From positions 1-19,358 of the forward strand of contig CBCXVS010000132.1 in NCBI GenBank assembly GCA_965178525.1: a DNA stretch of 19,358 bases. Direction: 5' to 3'. Under the pieces are notes generated by a model. That model was not told the DNA's origin. It saw only the letters and a list, made by a program, of their open reading frames with translations, and made no database searches. The position numbers were made by a program, and so were the translations under genes. The DNA is from CBCXVS01 sp965178525. Its GTDB lineage: Bacteria > Tectomicrobia > Entotheonellia > Entotheonellales > Entotheonellaceae. Positions 13,701 to 19,358 of this stretch are shown here, in pieces (position 1 is the first letter of the stretch; each line of letters opens with the position of its first letter).

Positions 13701-14578
13701 GCGGGCCGATCTTGATCACGGGAGGCGCTGGCAGTGTTGGGCGTCTTCTGGTGCAGCGTTGCCGCGGCGCCGGACACCCGGTACGCGTCTTTGACTTGCC
13801 GGTGTGTGACTTTACCGGGCTGGAGGGCGAAGACGGCATCGACGTCGTGAAGGGCGACATTACGGACGTCTCGATCGTCGAGCAGGCCGTGCAGGGTGTG
13901 AGTGCGGTGGCCCATCTCGCCGCGATCTTGCCGCCGGCCAGTGAGGCGAATCGGGAGCGGACCATTGCCATCAATGTGGACGGCACCGCTTCGATTCTCC
14001 ACGCCATGCGGGCAGGCGCCCAAGATGCCGTACTGGTCTTTAGCTCGTCGGTCAGTACCTATGGGGATACGCGTGCGGAGCCCCCGCCGGTACTGGCCGC
14101 GCATCCTCAAACCGCACTCGACATCTATGCGGAGAGCAAAATTGCCAGCGAAGATCGCATCCGTCAATCGTCGGTGGATGCGGTCATTTTGCGTATTGCC
14201 GGCATCTCAGTACCGATGTTGCTAGAGCCGCCGGAGGTATGGCCCTTTACCGCTGAGCAGCGTTTGGAGATGGTGCACCGTGACGATGTCGTCACAGCGC
14301 TCTTCAAAGCCTTGGTGACGCCGGAAGCTCGGGGCAAGACTCTCAACATCGGCGGTGGTCCGACGTGGCAGACAACGGGAAGCCAATACGTCGCCGATCA
14401 CTTCGAGCTTCTCGGGGTGCCGCTGGACATGACGTCGTTCCGTGATGAGCATGAGCCTGGCTGGGTCGATTGGTACGATTCGGCAGAGGCCCAACAGCTG
14501 TTGGCCTATCAGGAACATGCCTACGAGAATTATCTCGATACGCTAAGGGCTGAGGTCGCTCGCTTGCTTGAGGAATAG
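13697..14578 (+). CDS. NAD-dependent epimerase/dehydratase (extended SDR)
   Basis: A 293-aa extended short-chain dehydrogenase. The NAD-binding motif ITGGAGSVG (7-15) is the TGxxGxxG form. HLAAILPP (73-80) matches the second nucleotide contact. The catalytic set is the serine run VFSSSVSTYG (114-123) and Tyr144/Lys148 in DIYAESKIASE. The C-terminal substrate domain (RLEMVHRDDVV, LNIGGGPTWQ) fits the UDP-glucose 4-epimerase / nucleoside-sugar or steroid-dehydrogenase-like branch; the substrate is not assignable. It overlaps the upstream small gene by ATGA, so it is translated from the DUF362 operon. It ends in TAG about 20 bp before a strong hairpin. Confidence 0.9.
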   Translation: MSGPILITGGAGSVGRLLVQRCRGAGHPVRVFDLPVCDFTGLEGEDGIDVVKGDITDVSIVEQAVQGVSAVAHLAAILPPASEANRERTIAINVDGTASILHAMRAGAQDAVLVFSSSVSTYGDTRAEPPPVLAAHPQTALDIYAESKIASEDRIRQSSVDAVILRIAGISVPMLLEPPEVWPFTAEQRLEMVHRDDVVTALFKALVTPEARGKTLNIGGGPTWQTTGSQYVADHFELLGVPLDMTSFRDEHEPGWVDWYDSAEAQQLLAYQEHAYENYLDTLRAEVARLLEE

Positions 14579-14597
14579 CGTATCGTTCTGCGTGATG

Positions 14598-14628
14598 AGT
14601 CGTCCATCGTGCGGACTGATGGACGACT
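14598..14628. terminator. Hairpin between convergent epimerase and thiE, likely bidirectional terminator
   Basis: AGTCGTCCATC (14598-14608) and GATGGACGACT (14618-14628) form a perfect 11-bp stem with a 9-nt loop. The plus-strand sequence after it is pyrimidine-rich but not a clean U-run (CTCTCTTTTTC comes 20 bp later). Its place between convergent operons supports a terminator. Confidence 0.65.
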
Positions 14629-14673
14629 TCCTCGCACCTTTACCTCTCTTTTTCTCCTGGCCTGTTTTACGCC

Positions 14674-15345
14674 CTACTCTACATGCATGAGCGCGTCACG
14701 TCTTGGCAAGCGAAGCAAGATGTCGCAGAGCTGCCGCGTCGCCACACAGGGGTCAGGCGCTGCAAGCACAGCACGAATCATGGCAACACCATGGGCGCCT
14801 TCTTGCAAGACGCTGGGGAGATTGGTCGCATCGATGCCGCCGATGGCGAGGACGGGAATGGTGACGTGACGGACCACCTCTGCCAGACGCTGCAGACCTT
14901 GCGGTGCGCCATACGCGGCTTTAGAAGGCGTATCAAAGACAGGACCAAACACGATGAAATCCGCGCCCTCGTCCATGGCGCGGCGGGCATCGTCGATGCT
15001 GTGGGTGGAAACCCCAATACGTTTGTGTGGCCCCAAGACGCGCCGGGCCAAGGCCGTGGACAGGGAATGGCCGGCAAGGTGGACGCCGGCGGTATCGAGC
15101 GCTTGCGTCACATCGAGCCGGTCGTTGATCAAAAGCAAAATGTCATGAGGCGCCAGCACCTCTTGCAGACGCGCTCCAAGCGCATAGAGGTCGCGGGCGC
15201 TGAGATCCTTCTCGCGCAGTTGGATCATCTCGGCGCCGCCGCGTACGGCGCCGGCAAGGACGTCCTCTAATGGCCGGCCCGCCGTTTGCTGGCGGTCCGT
15301 CACGACGTAGAGACGCGGAATGCGCTGGGCAGTCTCAGGTACCAA
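14674..15345 (-). CDS. thiE: Thiamine-phosphate synthase
   Basis: A 223-aa TIM-barrel enzyme that joins HMP-pyrophosphate to the thiazole phosphate to make thiamin phosphate. Motifs in order are RLYVVTDR (11-18), the pyrophosphate-binding QLREK (42-46), NDR (74-76), GVHLAG, GVSTH (111-115), GPVFDTPSK (134-142) and AIGGI (167-171). I chose TTG 15345 as the start because GGAGGG lies five bases before it and it places YVVTD near the N-terminus as usual. It overlaps the end of thiG by 11 nt. An ATG far upstream would run backwards through thiG. It is the last gene of the TPP-controlled operon. Confidence 0.94.
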   Translation of the reverse strand: MVPETAQRIPRLYVVTDRQQTAGRPLEDVLAGAVRGGAEMIQLREKDLSARDLYALGARLQEVLAPHDILLLINDRLDVTQALDTAGVHLAGHSLSTALARRVLGPHKRIGVSTHSIDDARRAMDEGADFIVFGPVFDTPSKAAYGAPQGLQRLAEVVRHVTIPVLAIGGIDATNLPSVLQEGAHGVAMIRAVLAAPDPCVATRQLCDILLRLPRRDALMHVE

Positions 15346-16114
15346 TAATGCCCTCCAGAGGACTGCTAGCCGTGGCGTAGAGCTTGCGCGGGATGCGGCC
15401 GGCTTTGTACGCCAAACGCCCGGATTCCACCGCCAGGCGCATGGCGTGAGCCATCGCCAGCGGGTCTTGCGCACCGGCAATCGCGGTGTTCATGAGGACG
15501 GCCTCAACGCCCATTTCCATGGCGATCGCGGCGTCGGAGGCGATTCCCACACCCGCGTCCACGATGACCGGGACCTTCACCGTTTCACGAATAATCTGGA
15601 TCGTGTAGGGATTGCAGACGCCTAGCCCGGAACCGATCGGCGCACCCAGCGGCATAACGGCGGCGGCGCCGGCATCCTCGAGCTTTTTGGCCACCACCGG
15701 GTCATCCGTGGTGTAGGGCATGACCACAAACCCGTCTTTGGCGAGTTCTCTCGTCGCCTTGAGTAACTCTTCGGTATCTGGGTACAGGGTTTTTTCGTCG
15801 CCGATCACTTCCAGTTTGATAAAATCTGACAGACCCGCCTCCCGGGCGAGTTTGGCGGTCAGGATGGCCGAGTCCGCGTCATAGCAGCCCGCTGTGTTCG
15901 GCAAAATGGTAAATCGATCCCGGTCGATATAGTCGAGAAACGTTTGCCCCGTGCCCGGCAGCTCCATGCGGCGAATGGCCACCGTGACCATATCCGCGCC
16001 AGACGCCTCGTGGCATTGCTGCATCAGGTCCATCGTTGGATATTTCCCGGTTCCAATGATGAGTCGGGAGTTAAATTCCTTGCCTCCAAGCACCAGTGGA
16101 TCATCATGTGTCAT
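15335..16114 (-). CDS. thiG: Thiazole synthase
   Basis: A 259-aa TIM-barrel protein that builds the thiamin thiazole from deoxyxylulose phosphate, a glycine- or tyrosine-derived imine and sulfur carried by ThiS. The Schiff-base lysine is Lys100 in FIKLEVIGD. LGGKEFNSRLIIGTGKYP (9-26), PNTAGCYDADSA (72-83), PLGAPIGSGLGVCNP and VPVIVDAGVGIASDAA are all family signatures. The ribosome binding site TAGGAGGAAC precedes ATG 16114. It lies 12 nt after thiS and overlaps thiE by 11 nt. No thiH, thiO or thiF is in the window, so the imine-forming and ThiS-activating enzymes must be elsewhere. Confidence 0.97.
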   Translation of the reverse strand: MTHDDPLVLGGKEFNSRLIIGTGKYPTMDLMQQCHEASGADMVTVAIRRMELPGTGQTFLDYIDRDRFTILPNTAGCYDADSAILTAKLAREAGLSDFIKLEVIGDEKTLYPDTEELLKATRELAKDGFVVMPYTTDDPVVAKKLEDAGAAAVMPLGAPIGSGLGVCNPYTIQIIRETVKVPVIVDAGVGIASDAAIAMEMGVEAVLMNTAIAGAQDPLAMAHAMRLAVESGRLAYKAGRIPRKLYATASSPLEGIIGT

Positions 16115-16126
16115 ACCCTGTTCCTC

Positions 16127-16333
16127 CTACCCCCCGCCAACTGCTTGCACAATCTCGACTTGGTCCCCGGCCTGCAGGGCGGTGGCGACATGCGCGCCGC
16201 GTGGAATCACTTCCATATTGACGGCAACGGCGGTACCTTCACGGTCGGCTATTCCCAATTCTTCCAGGACACTGCGCACCGTGCTCCCTTCTGGAAGCGC
16301 GTGCGGCTCACCGTTAATGCGGATCTCGATCAT
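16127..16333 (-). CDS. thiS: Sulfur carrier protein ThiS
   Basis: A 68-aa ubiquitin-fold protein that carries a C-terminal thiocarboxylate and delivers sulfur to ThiG. It opens MIEIRINGE, has the EGSTVRSVLEELGI helix and the conserved VAVNMEVIPR core. It ends QAVGGG, providing the required Gly-Gly tail. ATG 16333 gives the usual length; an in-frame TTG two codons upstream is possible. The Shine-Dalgarno is weak (GAGTGA). It is the first gene behind the TPP riboswitch. A heptad-type hairpin at 16350-16380 lies just upstream. Confidence 0.93.
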   Translation of the reverse strand: MIEIRINGEPHALPEGSTVRSVLEELGIADREGTAVAVNMEVIPRGAHVATALQAGDQVEIVQAVGGG

Positions 16334-16349
16334 AGGCAATCACTCATGT

Positions 16350-16413
16350 AAACGCTTTTAGCTCTTAGCTGATAGCGTTTAGCCTCCTTCCCCATAGGTT
16401 CTAGCTAAGCACT
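16350..16413. repeat. AGCT-heptad-type repeat and hairpin in the thi leader
   Basis: AAACGCT (16350-16356) and AGCGTTT (16374-16380) form 7-bp arms around TAGCTCTTAGCTGAT. Two TTCTAGCTAA units follow near 16398-16422. The core TTAGCT units resemble the repeats at 9484 and 13282. The position is between the riboswitch terminator and thiS. Confidence 0.55.
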
Positions 16414-16427
16414 TCTAGCTAATCGCC

Positions 16428-16460
16428 AAAAAATAAAGCCGCAACGCTTGGCGTGCAGCC
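16428..16460 (-). terminator. Intrinsic terminator, expression platform of the TPP riboswitch
   Basis: On the minus strand GGCTGCACGC-CAA-GCGTTGCGGCT folds into a 10-bp stem (two G-T wobbles, one bulge) with a 3-nt loop, directly followed by TTTATTTTTT. It lies about 60 nt after the aptamer and about 95 nt before thiS. TPP binding would favour it and stop transcription of the thi operon. The competing antiterminator pairing was not worked out. Confidence 0.75.
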
Positions 16461-16522
16461 ATTTCCCCCGTCACAACAGCCTGGTGACCACCTGGCTACG
16501 GCAGCATGTCGGTACTGAATAG

Positions 16523-16620
16523 CGCTTCCCTACGCTGGTATTACCCAGGTCAGGTTCCGAGGGTTGTTACCGTGTGCCCACATGGTGACGGTAACTCTCA
16601 GCATCACACACCCCTAGCGT
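16523..16620 (-). ncRNA. TPP riboswitch (THI element)
   Basis: On the minus strand all conserved blocks occur in order: GGGGTG near the 5' end, the pyrimidine-sensing CTGAGAG, the pyrophosphate-sensing block with GGAACCTGACCTGGGTAATA, and the closing CCAGCGTAGGGAAGC. P1 can form from CGCT and AGCG. The optional P3 extension is an 8-bp stem, GTTACCGT (plus 16566-16573) with ACGGTAAC (16588-16595). It directs TPP feedback on thiSGE. Confidence 0.95.
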
Positions 16621-16628
16621 TAAGCTAT

Positions 16629-16657
16629 ACCATACCAGAGACCCTGAGGGTTTGCAA
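16629..16657 (-). promoter_or_regulatory. Promoter of the thiSGE operon
   Basis: On the minus strand TTGCAA (16657-16652, 4 of 6) is followed after 17 bp by TATGGT (16634-16629, 4 of 6). This places the transcript start only a few bases before the riboswitch aptamer, as expected. Confidence 0.55.
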
Positions 16658-16736
16658 CCCACAAGATGACACGTTTTTGATCCGGAGCCGACCTTCAGTA
16701 TGCGCGGCGGGTGGTGCGGAATTCGTGGGCGTGCTA

Positions 16737-16766
16737 TTGCTTCCGACGTGTGACAGTGCGTATAGT
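16737..16766 (+). promoter_or_regulatory. Promoter of the two-helix membrane protein gene
   Basis: TTGCTT (16737-16742) lies 18 bp from TATAGT (16761-16766, 5 of 6). It is divergent from the thi promoter and about 80 bp ahead of the chosen GTG start. Confidence 0.45.
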
Positions 16767-16848
16767 GGTGCGGTACGCTAGGCTCGCTCTGTTATGGTTG
16801 GGGTTCAGCTTCATCTTTATGCAGGGCCCATTATCTAAGGGAGGTCGT

Positions 16849-17214
16849 GTGGTCGATAAATTATTCATCGTGCAGCTCCAAACGCAGGCCCCCTCCCCGC
16901 CAGGGCCTCCTGCTTCCCCTGCCCCTACTCTCAATCCACTCCCGCCTCCTCCCGAAGGCTGGCTGGAGCAAGTCCTAGCCTTTATCTACACGTTTGCCCA
17001 CTGGGTGGGCAGCTTGATTGTTGGACTTGTGGAGAGCATTATTCCTCTCCAAACCCCGCAGAAACTTGTTGACCCTATTGGTTATCTCGCGCTCCTAACC
17101 GTCTTTCTGGTCGTGGCGGAGGTTGCCAAAAAGGTTGTTTGGGGGGTCGTGGTCGTGGGGTGGCTGTTGATCGGTATACGGATTGTGCTCGAAGTGCTGC
17201 AGAAACCGTCCTGA
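16849..17214 (+). CDS. Small proline-rich two-helix membrane protein, unknown function
   Basis: A 121-aa protein that I do not recognise. It has a short N-terminus, a proline-rich linker (PSPPGPPASPAPTLNPLPPPP, about residues 15-35), then two hydrophobic segments: WLEQVLAFIYTFAHWVGSLIVG and the longer IGYLALLTVFLVVAEVAKKVVW with VVVVGWLLIGI. A possible amphipathic stretch, VESIIPLQTPQKLVDP, joins them. GTG 16849 is my choice because AAGGGAGG stands just before it (4-nt gap, rather short). An ATG at 16819 would add ten residues but lacks a ribosome binding site. A still earlier ATG at 16711 lies upstream of the likely promoter. The next gene downstream is the carboxymuconolactone-decarboxylase-like protein. 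Nothing links it firmly to a pathway. Confidence 0.65.
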   Translation: MVDKLFIVQLQTQAPSPPGPPASPAPTLNPLPPPPEGWLEQVLAFIYTFAHWVGSLIVGLVESIIPLQTPQKLVDPIGYLALLTVFLVVAEVAKKVVWGVVVVGWLLIGIRIVLEVLQKPS

Positions 17215-17231
17215 CATTGGCCTATACGCGC

Positions 17232-17247
17232 GAGCATGCTCTTTTTT
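17232..17247 (+). terminator. Weak terminator-like palindrome with T-run
   Basis: GAGCATGCTC is a perfect palindrome followed at once by TTTTTT. The stem is very short when a loop is allowed, so efficiency is doubtful. It lies between the membrane protein gene and the next ORF. Confidence 0.3.
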
Positions 17248-17306
17248 CTATCAAGCAAGATCATCATCTACTCACTCATGTGTGGCACTAGAAGGAGATT
17301 GACACC

Positions 17307-18080
17307 ATGGCCAGCCGTGAGGAATTCGCCCAACGAGGCGAGCACATGCGCCATCAACTGCAACATCGGACCCACCCCGACGCCGGGCCATCCGCGACGC
17401 GCAGCGTCCCTGGCATATCGCGTTTGACCACCGAAGTCGCATTTGGCGCTGTGTGGTCCAGACCCGGGCTTAGCGTGCATGACCGCATGGTCGGTACGCT
17501 GGCGGTCCTGAGCGTGTTACAACACTTGCCCCAATTGCGCACCTATCTCAACAGCGCCCTCAACCTTGGCATGGCGCCCCGAACACTACAAGAAATTGTC
17601 ATCCATTGCTCGATTTATGCAGGCTTTCCGACCATGGTGAATGCCCTTGGGGCGGCACGAGACGTCTTTGAGGCACGCAACATCGTGGTCCCCGAGACGT
17701 CCTTGCCAGATTATAGCCTCGACGAGTTAGACGCAAAGGGCCGCGCCGTGATGCACAAGTTGCATGGAGAGCGGAGTGAGCAGGGCTATGCTTCACCGAG
17801 CAATCCGGTGACATCAGCCCTGTATCCCGTTGCCATTCAGTATGGATATGGCAAAATTTGGCATCGCCCCGACCTGGACTATCGCGCCCGCACCATCTGT
17901 GCGCTGGCGGCGTTTACAGCGCTAAACTTAACGGTGCAGCTCGAGAAATTCCTGCAAGCTGCACTTAACATGGGATTGCGTAAGGAAGAGATTACTGAGG
18001 TGTTAGTGCAGACCGCCCCTTATAGTGGGTTTCCCAAAGCGCTAAATGCCTTAGCCATAGCCGAAAAGGTGCTAGAGTAA
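17307..18080 (+). CDS. Double carboxymuconolactone decarboxylase (CMD)-domain protein
   Basis: A 257-aa protein of two tandem CMD/AhpD-fold domains. The first (about 45-125) contains SVHDRMVGTLAVLSVL, LNSALNLGMAPRTLQEIVIH and CSIYAGFP. The second (about 170-256) repeats the pattern: DYRARTICALAAFTAL, LQAALNMGLRKEEITEVLVQ and TAPYSGFPKALNAL. The redox Cys-x-x-Cys of AhpD is absent in both, so it is not a peroxidase partner. It resembles gamma-carboxymuconolactone decarboxylase-type proteins of aromatic catabolism, but many relatives have unknown roles. The start follows AGAAGGAGAT with a 7-nt gap, an excellent site. No aromatic-ring genes adjoin it, so the substrate is open. Confidence 0.88.
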   Translation: MASREEFAQRGEHMRHQLQHRTHPDAGPSATRSVPGISRLTTEVAFGAVWSRPGLSVHDRMVGTLAVLSVLQHLPQLRTYLNSALNLGMAPRTLQEIVIHCSIYAGFPTMVNALGAARDVFEARNIVVPETSLPDYSLDELDAKGRAVMHKLHGERSEQGYASPSNPVTSALYPVAIQYGYGKIWHRPDLDYRARTICALAAFTALNLTVQLEKFLQAALNMGLRKEEITEVLVQTAPYSGFPKALNALAIAEKVLE

Positions 18081-18097
18081 AGGGGGAGGGGGAGGAC

Positions 18098-18136
18098 AGG
18101 GCTCTGAGGGCGCATATGATGTTCTGCTTGAGCCCT
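18098..18136. terminator. Inverted repeat between convergent CMD and phosphoesterase genes
   Basis: AGGGCTC (18098-18104) and GAGCCCT (18130-18136) are perfect 7-bp arms with a 25-nt gap. No U-run follows on either strand. Its convergent position suggests a terminator, but the evidence is weak. Confidence 0.3.
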
Positions 18137-18143
18137 CCAACCA

Positions 18144-19271
18144 TTAACCGCCTTCCTGGATTTGGATAGGATAAAACAGTGTGGGTGTAATCTTAACAAA
18201 GGTAAAAAAATGAGGATAAAATCGATAGACATGTACAATCACATTGAGTTGATGAGAGACTTGTGGGTCAGTTTCAAACTCGTATATACGGAACTCATTA
18301 CATTTTTGTGAAGCCATGTGTCTCTGGTTCTGTTCATCAGGAGTAAGAGAGGTATGCGAGCGAGATAAAAGTTGTTTTTCCCGTCTCGATAAACCAACGA
18401 CCTGAGTGGACGTGCCAACGGAGAAAACCCGAATGGGAGGGCTCGACGTGTTCACGGCTCCTGTTGGACGTACAAATCCCCAGTGCTGATGGCCACAGAG
18501 CGCCATCGTAAATCCAAGCTTTTGCAAGGTTGGGAGCACATCGTTATCGAGATTGATCAGTATTGGGTGTCCTCCAACGCCAGTGGTCTGAGGATACGCC
18601 AACGGGTGATGGAGGGACGCGATACGGACACAGGGTTTATCCGACTCCTGGCTGATCAAGGTTTCCAAATCTGCAAGCTGCTCCGGATTTATGAAGCCCT
18701 GTGCCAGCAGGCTACGCCATCGAGGATTACTTGCTTCATCAACCCGCGTCGAGTCTAAGCCGTACAGATAGATACCCGGTGTTCCATCGTAGAGACATCT
18801 TTGATACGGGAAGTTTTTACCTGCTCCAGGATATACTGCTGAGGGAGCAGGATCGTCGATGACCCGGTTGAAATTGGAGCGTGTGGAAGATGATATGCCG
18901 CCGCCAAGCCCTGGAAGTGTCCCGCTCCAAATGTCATGGTTCCCAGGTAAGACCATCGCTTCCGGATCATTAAGTCCTACCCGTCCTTCGGGGTCTCCGG
19001 ATCCTATGTAAATCTGATCACGTAAATAACCTAGAACGCGTTCGAAGGCTTCAGCAGTACCCCATGTGGTTAAATCTCCTGTTGCAATAACCGAAGTGGG
19101 GGCCTGACTGCTCCGACAGTGGAAGCGTACGACCCTGGGTAATGTCCTCACCACGAGGTCGTCCTGTACCCTTAACCCAGGAACGAATGCCAATCTGAGC
19201 AAGCGAGGAATACCTACCGAATCGCCAAAATGTAGATCTGAAACGTGGACAAGTCGACACAAGAGACTCAC
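18144..19271 (-). CDS. Calcineurin-like metallophosphoesterase (CpdA/phosphodiesterase-like)
   Basis: A 375-aa phosphoesterase with a full metal-binding motif set: HVSDLHFG (9-16; Asp12, His14), ATGDLT (63-68), LPGNHDIW (108-115), SLHHPL (219-224) and CGHQHWG (259-265). The DLH/GD/GNHD/GHxH pattern is that of class III cyclic-nucleotide phosphodiesterase-like enzymes, but the substrate could also be a nucleic acid or phospholipid. The C-terminal about 80 residues extend past the catalytic domain and are rich in aromatic and basic residues. The start at GTG 19271 follows AAGGGA closely and overlaps the stop of the upstream frame by GTGA. By eye the gene is richer in AT than its neighbours, hinting at separate ancestry or an accessory two-gene module continuing beyond the window. 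Confidence 0.88.
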   Translation of the reverse strand: MSLLCRLVHVSDLHFGDSVGIPRLLRLAFVPGLRVQDDLVVRTLPRVVRFHCRSSQAPTSVIATGDLTTWGTAEAFERVLGYLRDQIYIGSGDPEGRVGLNDPEAMVLPGNHDIWSGTLPGLGGGISSSTRSNFNRVIDDPAPSAVYPGAGKNFPYQRCLYDGTPGIYLYGLDSTRVDEASNPRWRSLLAQGFINPEQLADLETLISQESDKPCVRIASLHHPLAYPQTTGVGGHPILINLDNDVLPTLQKLGFTMALCGHQHWGFVRPTGAVNTSSPPIRVFSVGTSTQVVGLSRREKQLLSRSHTSLTPDEQNQRHMASQKCNEFRIYEFETDPQVSHQLNVIVHVYRFYPHFFTFVKITPTLFYPIQIQEGG

Positions 19272-19358
19272 GGTATCCCTTCACTAGACCGAAGTTCCTC
19301 CCGTGATTCGGCGACAACTTGTTGAAATAAAAACTCAAAAGCCTGAAACGAATTGACC
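19268..19358 (-). CDS. C-terminal end of an upstream gene, unknown function, cut by window edge
   Basis: The frame entering from the right edge reads VNSFQAFEFLFQQVVAESREELRSSEGIP and stops at TGA 19270-19268, overlapping the phosphoesterase GTG by 4 nt. Such overlaps are typical of coupled operon genes, which is the main support. The 29 residues are helical and acidic, with no recognisable motif. Confidence 0.5.
   Translation of the reverse strand, partial: VNSFQAFEFLFQQVVAESREELRSSEGIP

Noticed and set aside
1..19358. Recoded genetic code with TAG as sense codon
   Set aside because: The only internal TAG is in the enoyl-CoA hydratase. Acyl-CoA dehydrogenase, hydroxyacid dehydrogenase, epimerase and thiS all end naturally at TAG.
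1..19358. CRISPR array, tRNA, rRNA or prophage genes
   Set aside because: The tandem repeats have a 7-bp period without spacers. I saw no tRNA or rRNA signature or phage structural gene on reading both strands, though a covariance search was not possible.

Overview
The window looks like chromosomal DNA from a GC-rich, Gram-negative-type environmental bacterium. Evidence is a MucR/Ros-type zinc-finger regulator, biosynthetic arginine decarboxylase, a ThiS-ThiG-ThiE thiamin operon behind a TPP riboswitch, several CoA-thioester catabolism genes, Shine-Dalgarno-led ATG/GTG/TTG starts, and TAA, TAG and TGA all used as normal stops. The genus cannot be fixed from sequence alone. A lineage near Desulfobacterota, Tectomicrobia or another soil/marine candidate phylum would fit, but that is inference.

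Layout. (1) 1-206: the 5' end of a crotonase-family gene on the minus strand, whose family similarity stops abruptly near position 75. (2) 207-473: a divergent intergenic region with a 7-bp tandem repeat and one copy of a dispersed element. (3) 474-2109: a PPP-like metallophosphatase, a gene-poor stretch of about 530 bp, and a MucR-like regulator. (4) 2242-5162, minus strand: TetR regulator, enoyl-CoA hydratase with an in-frame amber codon, site-2-type membrane protease, and a SnoaL-like protein. (5) 5318-6472, plus: an acyl-CoA dehydrogenase whose usual catalytic Glu is Asp. It overlaps convergently with arginine decarboxylase speA. (6) 8616-9485: a beta-hydroxyacid dehydrogenase, then a long heptad-repeat hairpin. 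(7) 9604-11511, minus: a TSUP permease and a TauD-like dioxygenase, separated by a second copy of the dispersed element. (8) 11851-14578, plus: an apparent operon of a DUF362 iron-sulfur protein, a small helical protein and an NAD-dependent epimerase. (9) 14674-16660, minus: thiS-thiG-thiE with promoter, TPP riboswitch and intrinsic terminator. (10) 16849-18080: a proline-rich two-helix membrane protein and a double carboxymuconolactone-decarboxylase-domain protein. (11) 18144-19358, minus: a calcineurin-like phosphoesterase coupled by a 4-nt overlap to a gene that enters from the right edge.

How the parts may work together. The TetR regulator, two crotonase-family genes, acyl-CoA dehydrogenase and hydroxyacid dehydrogenase suggest catabolism of a branched or alicyclic carboxylic acid through CoA thioesters. 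One hydratase is truncated at the edge and the other carries a stop, so part of that pathway may be decaying. The thiamin operon is independently controlled by TPP.

The most unusual non-genic features are the period-7 tandem repeats of three sequence types in intergenic regions, and a short dispersed element. That element carries a Shine-Dalgarno sequence inside a small hairpin followed by an ATG. One copy feeds an 18-codon ORF that overlaps the permease start.
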